A stretch of DNA of 64,000 bases from Candidatus Jettenia sp. (GTDB taxonomy: Bacteria > Planctomycetota > Brocadiia > Brocadiales > Brocadiaceae). A program made the position numbers and the translations under genes. Positions 53,261 to 63,133 of the stretch are shown piece after piece (within the stretch, counting starts at the first letter, position 1; each line of letters opens with the position of its first letter). The stretch spans positions 3,129,659 to 3,193,658 of the forward strand of contig CP091278.1 of assembly GCA_021650895.1 (NCBI GenBank), given 5' to 3'. A model generated the notes under the pieces. It searched no databases. It worked only from the letters and a program-made list of their open reading frames with translations, and had not been told where the DNA came from.

Positions 53261-53635
53261 TTACAGAATTATGGTAAAAATCCCTATAATCGCAATTATG
53301 AGAAAAATGAAAAATGATATCCATAATAATTTCTTTTGTAAACGGGTGAGATGCCAGAAATCGACTATGGTAATCCTTATTCCGTTTAGCAGATGTATAG
53401 CTACTGCCAGGAGTAATACATATTGAAAAATATATCCGAATGTTGTATCAAATTTACTAATCGCATAATCATAAGCGGTTTTGCCCCGGAAGACATAGCT
53501 CAATGTCCAGATGTGTAAAAAAAGGAATAGTGTGATCGCTATTCCGGTAATCCGGTGGATCCAGAAGGCATACATGCCTGGATACCTGTTCTTAATAAGG
53601 TCTTTAAAGCCTTCCTTTAATTTTTGCATATTCAT
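53261..53635 (-). CDS. sdhC: Succinate dehydrogenase cytochrome b subunit (SdhC-like)
   Basis: A 124-residue membrane protein with three helices: 'GMYAFWIHRITGIAITLFLFLHIWTLSYV', 'IFQYVLLLAVAIHLLNGIRITIVDFW' and 'LLWISFFIFLIIAIIGIFTIIL'. The 'HR-TGi---lFlf-H' pattern and the second-helix 'H--nGiR' histidine match cytochrome b subunits that bind haem and anchor SdhAB. It lies upstream of sdhA in the same direction, separated by a 300-base repeat region. Confidence 0.85.
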   Translation of the reverse strand: MNMQKLKEGFKDLIKNRYPGMYAFWIHRITGIAITLFLFLHIWTLSYVFRGKTAYDYAISKFDTTFGYIFQYVLLLAVAIHLLNGIRITIVDFWHLTRLQKKLLWISFFIFLIIAIIGIFTIIL

Positions 53636-54120
53636 GTTTTTTAATTTAGAGGAAGTAATCCCCCTTGATCTCCCTTTAAAAAAGGGGGAAATCCCTCATC
53701 CCCCCTTTAGAAACTTATCCTTACCCGTATCTTTATACATAGCGACATAAGTTTACAACTCCCCGATAACTACATTCGAGGACAAGCGTCTGTCATTCCG
53801 GGCTTGACCCGGAATCCAGTATTTTTCTGGATTCCCGCTGGAGTTTATCCTCGTGAAAGCGGGGGCGGGAATGACATACTTGTCCCCGTGAAAACGGAGA
53901 TTCGTATCTGATTAATGACGCTGTGTATAGAATACCATGAAGGGGTGTCTCGCCGGGGACGTCTACGGAAAAATGTTTATTCTAGGTAAGCCTATTCCCG
54001 GGTGGCACTGACAAACTCTGTTTGTCAGTTTTTAAATACTCTCATTTCCCTCTTTTAAGATAGTTTAAGGAAATTTTTCCCCTATTCTAATTATATTCAC
54101 ATATTTTCCCCCTTTTCTAA
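53636..54120. repeat. Repeat cluster between the two sdh membrane-subunit genes
   Basis: An AACTTATCCTTACCCGTATC end at 53709-53728 looks like one MITE terminus without a clear partner. Bases 53785-53875 hold a TGTCATTCCGGGCTTGACCC repeat pair with its inverted end GGGCGGGAATGACA. Bases 53940-54035 resemble the inside of the 272-bp MITE (TCTCGCCGGGGACGTC, GGCACTGACAAACTCTG). No gene is seen. Confidence 0.6.
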
Positions 54121-54360
54121 CTTATCCTTACCTACATCTTTAAATACCACAAAGAGCACGAAGTACACGAAGAATAAGAGAGTTCCAAATCTCAATAAAT
54201 TCTTTTTATGATCGATCCCTTCTTGAGGCGAAGCAACACACCCCTACCTCAATTGTAAAGACGTAAAATCTTGCGTCTCTACGTTCTTCTTTCTTCGTGT
54301 ACTTCGTGGTTTACCTTGCTTCTCCCTTCGCTCCCTACCTAACTTGTGGGTAAGGATAAG
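54121..54360. mobile_element. 240-bp MITE, copy 3
   Basis: Ends CTTATCCTTACCTACATC and TTGTGGGTAAGGATAAG. The right flank TTTTCTAAA (54361-54369) and the left flank TTTTCTAA (to 54120) show the same target as copy 2, one A shorter on the left. The body is almost identical to copies 1 and 2. Confidence 0.88.
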
Positions 54361-54432
54361 TTTTCTAAAGGGGGATCAAGGGGGATTAAGACGATCCCGC
54401 CGTTCCTCCTTCTATGATACATACTACCTGAT

Positions 54433-54810
54433 TTAATTCCATACCGGGGTACTGCTGTTTTGTGTTGCAAACCAGATGAGTATATACACGCCAATGCCAA
54501 ATAGGACCAAACCGGTAAACCAGAGGATATATTTAAAAAAGAATTGTATTTTCTTGCTGAGATTAAAATCGATACCTATACCCCAAAGTCCATTAAGACC
54601 ATGAAAAATAACCAAAGAGAGGAGGCAAATATGAAAGGTAATCCATCCCGGAGTGCAGAACCGGTTGACGATTTCATCGTAATAGCGGGAGGTATACCTG
54701 CCGGGGCTAAAATGAAACAGAAAGAAATGAACGGCCATTCCGATAACGAGCAACAGGGCTGTAATCCTCTGGAGGAACCACGACCAAAAACCTTGATTTT
54801 GTGTATTCAT
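54433..54810 (-). CDS. sdhD: Succinate dehydrogenase membrane-anchor subunit (SdhD-like)
   Basis: The start is at the ATG at 54810 (125 residues); no strong ribosome site is present. Three helices: 'GFWSWFLQRITALLLVIGMAVHFFLFHF', 'WITFHICLLSLVIFHGLNGLWGIGIDF' and 'YILWFTGLVLFGIGVYILIWFA'. 'QRiTal-L--g---H' and 'FHglNGlwgi-iD' are typical of the second small subunit of SQR. It probably pairs with the protein at 53261-53635. The 3' side is filled by repeats, which separate it from sdhC by 800 bases. Confidence 0.78.
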   Translation of the reverse strand: MNTQNQGFWSWFLQRITALLLVIGMAVHFFLFHFSPGRYTSRYYDEIVNRFCTPGWITFHICLLSLVIFHGLNGLWGIGIDFNLSKKIQFFFKYILWFTGLVLFGIGVYILIWFATQNSSTPVWN

Positions 54811-54992
54811 TAAATTTACTTTTGCCACAAAGTCACGAAGACACAAAGGTAATAATTTCTTCTTTGTATCTTAGTGGCGGCCTAAATCTTTCGTTATTAA
54901 GGTTATAAAATCTTTCGCGCTATATCTTCTTCTTTGTTGGAGAGAGGTTCATATTTTATGCTGTTTTACTTTACGTCTTTGTGTCTTGGTGG

Positions 54993-55565
54993 CTATCGTT
55001 TTTTATAAAGATTCATTAAATCATCTTTGGTAAAGATAGACTCGAAGGAAATATCTTTTGCCTCGATATTCTCTCGCCCGCCTTCCTGCCGGTCTACCAG
55101 GGCAATGGCCTTAATGGGATTCAGATTTGACTCCCTGGCACGATGTATAGCTTCTATGGTGGATTGACCTGTGGTAACTACATCGTCTACAATCACAACC
55201 CGGTCTCCTTCCCGTACGTTTCCCTCAATCCACTTCATTAATCCGTGCTCCTTTGCCTTTTTTCTTACGACAAAGGCATTAATAGCGTCATCCTGCATGC
55301 CACTAACCATCGCAGTAGCAAAGGCAATAGGGTCTGCGCCCAGGGTTAAACCACCAAGAGCGTTAACACGGAGGTCTTTGACCTTATGGTAAAAGAGGTG
55401 CCCAATCAACAGCATAGCTTCGGGGTCTAACGTTGTTGTCTTGCAATTAATGTAATAGTTACTCATCCTTCCTGATACCAATTTAAAGACAGGTTCTTCG
55501 CTGTATTTGAAAGATTTCATGAGAAGGATTTCCAGTAACCGTTTTTCGGCCTTAATAAGGTTCAT
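54993..55565 (-). CDS. pyrE: Orotate phosphoribosyltransferase
   Basis: A 190-residue type I phosphoribosyltransferase. 'FKLVSGRMSNYYINCKTTTLDPEA' (substrate end), 'LGGLTLGADPIAFATAMVSGM', 'AFVVRKKAKEHGLMKWIEGNVREGDRVVIVDDVVTTGQSTIEAI' with the PRPP-binding VVIVDDVVTTG loop, and 'IKAIALVDRQEGGRENIE'. It converts orotate and PRPP to OMP in pyrimidine synthesis. The length is slightly below the E. coli enzyme, as in many archaeal and planctomycete forms. Confidence 0.94.
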   Translation of the reverse strand: MNLIKAEKRLLEILLMKSFKYSEEPVFKLVSGRMSNYYINCKTTTLDPEAMLLIGHLFYHKVKDLRVNALGGLTLGADPIAFATAMVSGMQDDAINAFVVRKKAKEHGLMKWIEGNVREGDRVVIVDDVVTTGQSTIEAIHRARESNLNPIKAIALVDRQEGGRENIEAKDISFESIFTKDDLMNLYKKR

Positions 55566-55812
55566 CGGTGTCGATAGGGGATTTCCACCGGATCATCCCC
55601 GTTCCTCCTTAATGTACAGTATCAAAATAATTCATAATAGTACGGCTGGCTCAATCTTCCACGATTGAATCGAGACGTTGAGCATTTCTCTCAGATATTA
55701 TCTTGTCATTGCGAGGGTATTGTCCGAAGCAATCTCTTGAATAGTTAAGAAGAGATTGCTTCGGGAAAAAACCCCTCGCAATGACAAATACGAGAAAGTT
55801 TGTTATAGTAAA
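55566..55812. repeat. Intergenic with a GTCATTGCGAGGG inverted-repeat element
   Basis: A GGCTGGCTCAATC-TTCCAC-GATTGAATC hairpin lies at about 55644-55671. A self-complementary element at 55704-55786 has GTCATTGCGAGGG and CCCTCGCAATGAC ends with GAAGCAATCTC / GAGATTGCTTC inner arms. Relatives are at 60109-60188 and 60733-60832. No gene is seen. Confidence 0.65.
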
Positions 55813-56757
55813 TTAAGTTGACAGTAATAGTGTATCTACCTGCTTGCATAATACTCGTACCGCTTCGGCTGATTGTTTTAAAGCGGCTGATTCTTCTTCA
55901 TTTAACATGATCTCAAAGATCTGTTCAATACCTTTTGCACCAAGTTTTACCGGTACGCCCACAAAGAGCCCATCAATGTTGTATTCGCCTTCACATAAGG
56001 CGGCACAGGGCACTATCTTTTTCTTATCCTTGAGTATTGCCTCAACCATTTCTACGACTGCTGCTGATGGGGCATAAAAGGCGCTCCCTGTCTTGAGCAG
56101 GCTAACAATTTCAGCACCGCCATCCATCGTACGTTTTACTATGGCATTCAGGCGTTCTTTGGGCAGTAATTCTTCTACCGGGACGCCTGCAACGGTGGTA
56201 TATCGGGTGGAAGGGACCATGGTATCCCCGTGTCCGCCCAGTACAAAGGCCTGAATGTTCTCAACGGATACCTTAAGCTCCCTTGCAAGAAAGGTACTAA
56301 AACGGGCAGCATCTAATACACCCGCCATACCCATGATGCGGTGTTTCGGAAAACGGCTCACTTTATGAGCCACATAAGTCATGGCATCCAGGGGATTGGA
56401 TACGACAATCAGGATAGCGTTGGGCGAGCTTTTCGCAATATTTTCTGCCACCCCTTTTACAATACCCGTATTGATCTTGAGCAGGTCATCCCTGCTCATG
56501 CCGGGTTTCCTTGCTACACCTGATGTAATGATTACAATATCAGAATCCTTCGTCTCTTCATATCCATTTGTACCGATAATTTCTGAATCATAGGAGTAGA
56601 CAGGTCCTGACTCCAGGATATCCAGGGCCTTTCCCTGTGGCATATCCTGGAGAATGTCCACCAGCACCACATTACCTAACTCTTTTTCAACCAAACGCTG
56701 TGCCGTTGTAGCACCCACATTTCCAGCGCCAATAACGGTTATCTTCTTCCTCGACAT
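55813..56757 (-). CDS. mdh: Malate dehydrogenase
   Basis: A 314-residue member of the LDH-like MDH group. The NAD-binding start '[32 protein letters not shown]' has an acidic residue after the second strand (NAD preference). '[27 protein letters not shown]' gives the mobile loop with Arg for malate, and '[11 protein letters not shown]' and the catalytic '[18 protein letters not shown]' follow. It interconverts malate and oxaloacetate. It is encoded just downstream of icd on the same strand, after a 257-base gap. Confidence 0.96.
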   Translation of the reverse strand: MSRKKITVIGAGNVGATTAQRLVEKELGNVVLVDILQDMPQGKALDILESGPVYSYDSEIIGTNGYEETKDSDIVIITSGVARKPGMSRDDLLKINTGIVKGVAENIAKSSPNAILIVVSNPLDAMTYVAHKVSRFPKHRIMGMAGVLDAARFSTFLARELKVSVENIQAFVLGGHGDTMVPSTRYTTVAGVPVEELLPKERLNAIVKRTMDGGAEIVSLLKTGSAFYAPSAAVVEMVEAILKDKKKIVPCAALCEGEYNIDGLFVGVPVKLGAKGIEQIFEIMLNEEESAALKQSAEAVRVLCKQVDTLLLST

Positions 56758-57014
56758 AATAAATCTCCGATAAAATATTTCACCGCAGAGTACGCAAAGG
56801 GCACAGAGGGAAGGCAGAATACAGAATTCAGGAGCCAGAATACCCGTTGGGTTTCGTTCCTCAACCCAACCTACTTGACTCTCGTAAAGTATACAAATAT
56901 TTATGGACAGATACTTATATTCATCCTCTGCGCTCTCTGCGTGCTCTGCGGTGAACTGAATTATTGTTTTTCTTTTATTCGTGACTATTCGTGTTCATTC
57001 GTGGCGAAAAATAA

Positions 57015-58256
57015 TCATTCCATATTCTTTATTATTTCGTCTGCAAACTCAGAGCATTTCACTAATCTGGCACCTTCCATCTGGCGTTCGAGGTCGTATG
57101 TTACCGTCTTTTTCTGAATCGTTTTTTCTAACGCCTTTACAATCATAGTTGCCGCCTTATCCCATCCCAAATGTTCAAGCATCATAATCCCTGATAAAAT
57201 GACTGAGCCGGGATTAACCTTATCTTGTCCTGCATATTTTGGGGCAGTGCCGTGAGTGGCTTCAAAAATGGCGGCTTTATCGCCAATATTAGCGCCAGGG
57301 GCCATACCCAGTCCGCCCACCTGCGCTGCGCAGGCATCAGAGATGTAATCGCCGTTGAGATTCGGTGTAGCGATTACCTCATATTCCTCAGGTCTTAAGA
57401 GCACCTGCTGGAACATGGCATCGGCAATTCTGTCTTTTATAACGATCTTGCCCTTTGGTACAACGCCCTTGTGCTTTTCTTGAACAGCCTCTTCTGTTAT
57501 AACATATCGGGAGAATTCCCCTTTCGCCAATTCATAACCCCATTCACGGAAGGCGCCCTCGGTAAATTTCATAATGTTCCCCTTGTGCATAAGGGTCACA
57601 CTCTTCCGCCCCTTATCAATTGCATATTGTATGGCGCGCCTTATTAATCTTTTTGAACCAGTTACGCTCATGGGCTTAATACCAATGCCTGAGTCCTTTC
57701 GGACCTTTTTCCCAAGTTCCTTTTCCAGGAAAGCGATGAGTTTCTTTGCTTCGGGAGAGCCTTTTTTATATTCAATCCCTGCGTACACATCCTCCGTGTT
57801 TTCCCGGAAAATAACAACATCCAATTTTTCAGGTGATTTTACCGGACTCGGTACGCCATCGAAATAACGGACGGGACGGACGCAGGCATACAAATCAAGC
57901 TCTTGCCTGAGGGTTACATTCAGGCTTCTGATGCCGCCTCCAACAGGTGTGGTGAGTGGTCCCTTGATAGCAATTTTATATTTCTTAATGGCATTAAGGG
58001 TATCTTTCGGAAGCCATTCCCCATATTCTTTGAAGGCATGTTCACCTGCAAAAATCTCTTGCCAATAAATACGCTTTTTGTCTTTATAGGTCTTACTCAC
58101 CGCTGCATCGAATACCCGGACGGATGCATTCCAGATGTCAGGACCGGTTCCATCTCCTCTTATAAAGGGAATAATAGGGTTATCGGGTACGATGAAACGG
58201 TTCTTCTCTATTTGTATTGCTGTGCCACTGGTAAAATTACTCTTCTTTTTAGACAA
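57015..58256 (-). CDS. icd: Isocitrate dehydrogenase (NADP-type)
   Basis: The start was placed at TTG 58256, eight bases after GGAGG; upstream ATGs lack sites and would add a basic, poorly conserved tail. The product is 413 residues, near the E. coli length of 416. '[14 protein letters not shown]', '[34 protein letters not shown]' with the substrate serine/arginines, '[12 protein letters not shown]', '[23 protein letters not shown]', '[28 protein letters not shown]' and '[24 protein letters not shown]' are all present. It forms 2-oxoglutarate from isocitrate. Confidence 0.95.
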   Translation of the reverse strand: MSKKKSNFTSGTAIQIEKNRFIVPDNPIIPFIRGDGTGPDIWNASVRVFDAAVSKTYKDKKRIYWQEIFAGEHAFKEYGEWLPKDTLNAIKKYKIAIKGPLTTPVGGGIRSLNVTLRQELDLYACVRPVRYFDGVPSPVKSPEKLDVVIFRENTEDVYAGIEYKKGSPEAKKLIAFLEKELGKKVRKDSGIGIKPMSVTGSKRLIRRAIQYAIDKGRKSVTLMHKGNIMKFTEGAFREWGYELAKGEFSRYVITEEAVQEKHKGVVPKGKIVIKDRIADAMFQQVLLRPEEYEVIATPNLNGDYISDACAAQVGGLGMAPGANIGDKAAIFEATHGTAPKYAGQDKVNPGSVILSGIMMLEHLGWDKAATMIVKALEKTIQKKTVTYDLERQMEGARLVKCSEFADEIIKNME

Positions 58257-58575
58257 CGTCCTGCCTCCTCTTATCCTTTTCATGATCCTTATAGCGATTA
58301 ATTTCTTCAAAATATACTTTTGCGGTATCCGTAAATCTCTGCTATACTACCTGCATGGCAGTTTGATTTCAACTGAATATTTGCGTTATTATTGCAGTTT
58401 TATTGCAGTTGGATACAGATAAACACAGATTTTTCAGCCGCAGAGAGAAGAATTGGTAATCGCCTGTTAGGTGAGTTACCTAGCCTGCATGATTAATTTT
58501 CCTGGTATGTATCTGTGTTTATCTGTGTCCCATTGCAGAATTCAAACGTTAAATAATGTATAGTTCTGACTAACT
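58257..58575. other. Divergent intergenic between icd and the beta-CASP gene
   Basis: No gene is seen. It contains GATACAGATAAACACAGATT and its partial inverse ATCTGTGTTTATCTGTGTCC (about 58410-58530), a long imperfect inverted repeat of a type seen again near 63070. Confidence 0.45.
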
Positions 58576-59964
58576 ATGAAGATTAAATTTGTTGGCGCGG
58601 CAAGGGCAGTTACCGGCTCATGTTACTCCATTCAAACAAAGGAAGCCAACATCCTTGTCGATTGTGGTCTCTTCCAGGGCACGAGAGATTACGAGAAAAG
58701 GAATATGAAGCCTTTCCCGTTTGAGCCATCGGAAGTTCAGTACCTGTTACTGACCCATGCACATTTGGATCATTCGGGCCTTATTCCAAAACTGGTAAAA
58801 GACGGTTTTCGGGGTAAGCTCCTTGCTACCAGTGCCACGGTGGATTTAGGCAGTATTCTCTTATTGGATTCAGCCCATATCCATGAACTTGATGCGGCGT
58901 GGGAAAATAAGAAGCGCATCAGGTCTGGAAAATCTCTTATCAGACCGATGTATACTGTTCAGGAAGCCACCGAAAGTCTTGCCTATTTTCAGGCTGTAGC
59001 CTATAACGAGATACGGGATTTGGGTAACGGTATTAAGGTGAGGTTCCGGGATGCAGGCCACATCCTGGGTTCTGCTGTTGTTGAGCTATGGATAAAGGAT
59101 GATGATGCAGAGGAAAAAAAGCTCATTTTCTCCGGTGATCTTGGACAAAAGGATTTACCCTTCATTAAAGACCCGACACCTATTGAAGAAGGGGATTTTG
59201 TCTTTATAGAATCGACCTATGGCAACCGAAAGCACAAAGGTATGCAGGAAACGATCAATGAATTTGCCGGGGCAGTCGCAGAATCATTGAAAAGGGGCGG
59301 TAACGTGATTATCCCTTCCTTTGCAGTCGGCCGTACTCAGGATATTTTGTATATTTTGAACCGATTATCGGGAGAAGGGAAGCTCGATCATCTTCAGGTT
59401 TTTGTAGACAGCCCTATGGCGTTGCAGGCTACCCGTGTCATGCTAAAACACCCGGAATGTATGGACAGTGAGACCTTAGAACTGGTGAAGAAAGGATACA
59501 AGAGTACGCTCAATTTGAAATTTACAGAGACCGTTGAGGATTCGATGGAGATCAATAAAGTGAAGAGCGCCGCTATTATCATATCTTCCAGCGGGATGTG
59601 TGAAGCAGGTCGCATTCGTCATCATCTCAAACATAACCTGTGGCGTCCGGAATGTAGTGTTATCTTTGTAGGATACCAGGCAGAAGGAACCTTAGGACGT
59701 AAAATTATAGAAGGGGCAAAGAGGGTAAAGATATTTGGTGAAGAGATTGCCGTGAATGCCAGAATTTATACCATTGGAGGTCTTTCAGCTCATGCTGACC
59801 GTGATGAGCTTATAGACTGGCTTGGAAAATTCAAAAAGAAGCCAAAGCGTGTTTTTGTAATACACGGTGAAGAGGAAACATCCCTCGGCTTTGCAGAAAC
59901 TATAAGAAAACAGTTAAACCTCGATACCTTTGTGCCAAATAGCCTGGAACAAATTCAAATCTAA
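58576..59964 (+). CDS. Metallo-beta-lactamase / beta-CASP ribonuclease-like protein
   Basis: A 462-residue protein. The MBL motifs are 'THAHLDHSGLIPKL' (HxHxDH), 'FRDAGHILGSAVVEL', 'SGDLGQ', and 'LSAHADRDELIDWL'. The beta-CASP part has 'FIESTYGNRKHK', 'VIIPSFAVGRTQDILYIL', 'FVDSPMALQATRVM' and 'IISSSGMCEAGRIRHHLKHNL', and the protein ends near 'VIHGEEETSLGFA'. This is the CPSF/YsxA-type exonuclease family that processes RNA in the cytosol. No KH domain is attached. It stands alone on the plus strand after the divergent icd gene. Confidence 0.93.
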   Translation: MKIKFVGAARAVTGSCYSIQTKEANILVDCGLFQGTRDYEKRNMKPFPFEPSEVQYLLLTHAHLDHSGLIPKLVKDGFRGKLLATSATVDLGSILLLDSAHIHELDAAWENKKRIRSGKSLIRPMYTVQEATESLAYFQAVAYNEIRDLGNGIKVRFRDAGHILGSAVVELWIKDDDAEEKKLIFSGDLGQKDLPFIKDPTPIEEGDFVFIESTYGNRKHKGMQETINEFAGAVAESLKRGGNVIIPSFAVGRTQDILYILNRLSGEGKLDHLQVFVDSPMALQATRVMLKHPECMDSETLELVKKGYKSTLNLKFTETVEDSMEINKVKSAAIIISSSGMCEAGRIRHHLKHNLWRPECSVIFVGYQAEGTLGRKIIEGAKRVKIFGEEIAVNARIYTIGGLSAHADRDELIDWLGKFKKKPKRVFVIHGEEETSLGFAETIRKQLNLDTFVPNSLEQIQI

Positions 59965-60260
59965 ATAAAAACAAAATAGTACAATTATATCCTACATAGT
60001 GCATTGGGCACAGAAGAACACTGATTTTTCAACGAGAGAGAGAAGCATGTTATAGCGCTCTCTGTATGAAATCGAGCATATCATCAACAGAGGAAGACTG
60101 CTTCGCCGGTCATTGCGAGGGTCTTTTCCGAAGCAATCTCTCCTGAAACATGCAAAAGGATTGCTTCGGACAATACCCTCGCAATGACCTGTTCAGGTAT
60201 TCCGTAACGTTCCCTATACCAGCATAATTTTTAACAGAATAATCCAGGAGGAATTAAGCA
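59965..60260. repeat. Intergenic with a GTCATTGCGAGGG element
   Basis: A complete inverted-repeat element at 60109-60188 with GAAGCAATCTC and GATTGCTTCGGACAATACCC inner arms. No gene is seen. Confidence 0.6.
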
Positions 60261-60437
60261 ATGGAAACAATGGAAACTGAGGTTAAAAAGATACCTATTC
60301 GTGATACCCCAAATCTTAGTGAAAAAATTAAGGAGGAATGCGATTTTATGAACAGCACAAGTTACAGCTTAGTGGCTACCTTTGTTCTTGATGATTTGCT
60401 ATACCTTATTTTTCAACGACAGATTCAAAATGTTTAA
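60261..60437 (+). CDS. Small hypothetical protein (58 aa)
   Basis: The ATG has AGGAGGAATTAAGCA upstream, one of the strongest ribosome sites in the window. The product is METMETEVKKIPIRDTPNLS, EKIKEECDFMNSTSYSLVAT, FVLDDLLYLIFQRQIQNV. The first half is a charged helix, the second hydrophobic. I do not recognise it. The hydrophobic end stops abruptly and the following DNA contains repeats, so it may be a truncated gene. Confidence 0.45.
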   Translation: METMETEVKKIPIRDTPNLSEKIKEECDFMNSTSYSLVATFVLDDLLYLIFQRQIQNV

Positions 60438-60937
60438 GGTGGTTTCAAATGGGAAAATGTGCATAACTATCCTAAGAATGAGCGCAAGATAGACAGCCTG
60501 ATTGAAAAGGCATTCTATAGATAAATTCAATAGAATTATGGTATGCAATAGCTTACACATCAAGGTATTATTGAGCCGGGGTGGCACGGACAAACTCTGT
60601 TTGTCCGTGCTTGTTTCAATATCGGAGTGGAGAGGGAATATCATACACTGACAAACAAAGTTTGTCAGTGCCACCCTGAACCCGCTTACATAAAGTAAAA
60701 ATTCTTGTACATCAAATGGAATCCCTAAACATGTCATTGCGAGGGTTTTTTTCCGAAGCAATCTCTCCTGAAATATGCAAAAGATTGCTTCGGTAGAGAC
60801 GCAAGATTTTGCGTCTCTACCCTCGCAACGACCGACAGGAATGGCAACCTTGAATGCCCTACGGAATTAAAATTCCTATACATCTACATCAACATTCTAA
60901 ATGGGAATACGATTATAAGATTTAGGAGGATTGAGCT
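60438..60937. repeat. Repeat cluster upstream of the amylase gene
   Basis: GCACGGACAAACTCTGTTTG-type palindromes lie at 60582-60612 and 60646-60677. A GTCATTGCGAGGG element lies at 60733-60832 that carries, at the place where its relatives have ACAATA, a GTAGAGACGCAAGATTTTGC palindrome. The end of a paired-hairpin repeat lies at about 60840-60880. No gene is seen. Confidence 0.6.
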
Positions 60938-62664
60938 ATGGCTGAGAGAATTACATCAATAAAAGAATTAGACTTTAAACCTCAGGAAAAGGCCTTTCCA
61001 TCACCCGGTGATTGGCGTGATCTCTTCATCTATTTTTTACTGGTAGACCGGTTTGATGATAATAAAGAGAATATTCCAGCCTACGATCCTGCAAGTGCAC
61101 CCGTGGGGAGAGACCCGAAACAGGGTGGGGTTTTCCAGGGAGGAAATATCAAGGGTATTATTCGCCGTCTTGATTATATTCGTGGGTTGGGTGCCAATGC
61201 GATATGGCTGAGTCCCGTATTGAAAAATCGTCAGGAGAGAATGGATAGTTATCATGGATATGGTATCCAGGACTTTCTGGAGGTAGATCCGCGGTTTGGT
61301 ACGAAGCAGGATTTACAAGAGTTAGTTCGTCAAGCTCATAAAAAAGATATGTACGTTATTCTTGATATTATCATTAATCATACCGGTGACAATTGGGCAT
61401 ATCCAATGATTATTCTTATTACTATTGGAAAGAAGCATCAGGTCCATTTGACTTTGGCTTCTGGCGGGAAGTCGATTCTGCACCGGGTTTCCAGGGAGGT
61501 GATGCCGTGTGGCCACAGGAGCTTCAACACCAGGGATATTATAAAAGAAGAGGACAGATCAGGGATTGGAATGATCCTGATGAAGCCATACATGGAGACT
61601 TTATGAGCCTGAAGGAATTGGATATTGCTCAACCTGAGGTACTAGATACCCTTATCAAGGCCTATAAGTACTGGATTACGGTTGCGGATATTGACGGGTT
61701 TCGGGTGGATACGGTAAAACATATTGAAAATAGCGCAACCGCTATTTTTTGTAATGCAGTGCGTGAATATGCGAAACGTATCGGTAAACAGAATTTCTTT
61801 CTCTTTGGTGAAGTAGTCGCTGATGACCCAACCCTGGAGCGCTATATTGGGCGTAACAGCCGCATAGAAGGGACGAATGAACGGTTTCCTTCCCTGGATG
61901 CCTGCCTGGATTTCCCCCTGTATTTTATGCTGGAAGAGGTTATCAAAGGCCTCGCCAACTCCTCAGGTTTGCGTGAACGTTACGAGCGGTTCAGGACAAT
62001 GTATGCAGATCATGGAGCTGCGGGCCAGTACTTTGTGACATTCGTAGACAACCACGATCAGATGGCCCGGCCTTACCGCCGTTTTATGCATCGCAACCCT
62101 TACCCAAAACAAATCGTTCTTGCACTTGGGTATCTGCTGACCAGCCAGGGTGTGCCTTGCATGTATTATGGGACGGAACAAGGTTTTGATGGGGGCGGGG
62201 ATAACGACCGCTACATCAGAGAATGTATGTTTGGCGGTCAATGGGGCGCCTTTGACAGTACAGGACATCATTTTTTTAATAAGAATCACCCGATATATCA
62301 GGGCATTGCCGGCATAGCATCTGTTCGGCAGCGCGAACCGGCGTTACGCTATGGCAGACAATATTTCCGGGAGATTTCCGGGAACGGAGTAGACTTCGGA
62401 TATCCTATTGACGGGAAATGCGTACTGGCGTATTCAAGGATACTTGATGATAGTGAAATCCTTATTGCCCTTAATTTGGATGCCAATCCCAGGAATGATT
62501 TTATCACGGTCGACATCAATCTGAACCCGGCAGGACAGAAGATGGTCAACATGCTCGCTCCGGAAAAAGAGGTAACCGTAGAGCAAAGAGGTTTAAGACA
62601 TGCCGTTAAGGTGCCGCTTGATGGCCACGAGTTGGTTATTTTAAAGAGATCCGGATCTTTCTAG
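60938..62664 (+). CDS. GH13 alpha-amylase family protein, frameshifted
   Basis: The ATG has TAGGAGGATTGAGC upstream. The first part (about 60938-61405) shows the barrel start 'DWRDLFIYFLLVDRFDDNKENIPAYD', 'GLGANAIWLSPVLKNRQER' and 'DMYVILDIIINHTGDNWAYP'. The second part (to 62664) shows 'DIDGFRVDTVKHIE' with the catalytic Asp, 'FFLFGEVVADDP' with the catalytic Glu, 'VTFVDNHDQMARP' with the transition-state Asp, and a C-terminal beta domain. At 61405 one A is missing (CCAATGAT for CCAAATGAT), which shifts the frame from P to NDYSYYYWKEASG. The intact length would be about 575 residues. It hydrolyses or transfers alpha-1,4-glucans and fits the glycogen genes at 30-33 kb. Confidence 0.9.
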
Positions 62665-63133
62665 TATTTGAATACAACCTGGTAGATTTCCTTAACACCT
62701 AAATTCTGTAATGGGACACAAGCTTAGAGTGATCCATGATTGAAACCAGACAGCATATGACGAGACGAAATTTTGTAACCACATGCTCTCCGGTATCGTG
62801 ATCAATATTTAATGGAGAGGAATTTTAATTCCGTAGGGCAACCCTTCAGGGTTGTGCTATCCCCGTGCACATATTTAGGCGGGGCGGCAAGGCTAAAGCC
62901 TCGCCCTACATCTTATTATCCCTTCGAGGTTGAATGCGGTACGTTCGGTTTCGTACGGAAGGTCTTACAATGCAGATACGTACACATAAAATAATGAGCA
63001 GGTAATTTGTTTCACTCACTTAACAGGTAATTCCATTGATTTTCTCTACGGTTGGAAACCCAGTGTTTATCTGTGTTCTTCTGTGTCCAACTGCAATTTT
63101 TCGGTAACACTATTTTAAGAGGGAGTGACAGCT
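62665..63133. repeat. Intergenic with a paired-hairpin repeat
   Basis: Full repeat copy at 62826-62911 (GGCAACCCTTCAGGGTTG arm and GGCAAGGCTAAAGCCTCGCC arm). A TTTATCTGTGTTCTTCTGTG stretch at about 63066-63085 resembles 58505-58530. No gene is seen. Confidence 0.55.
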
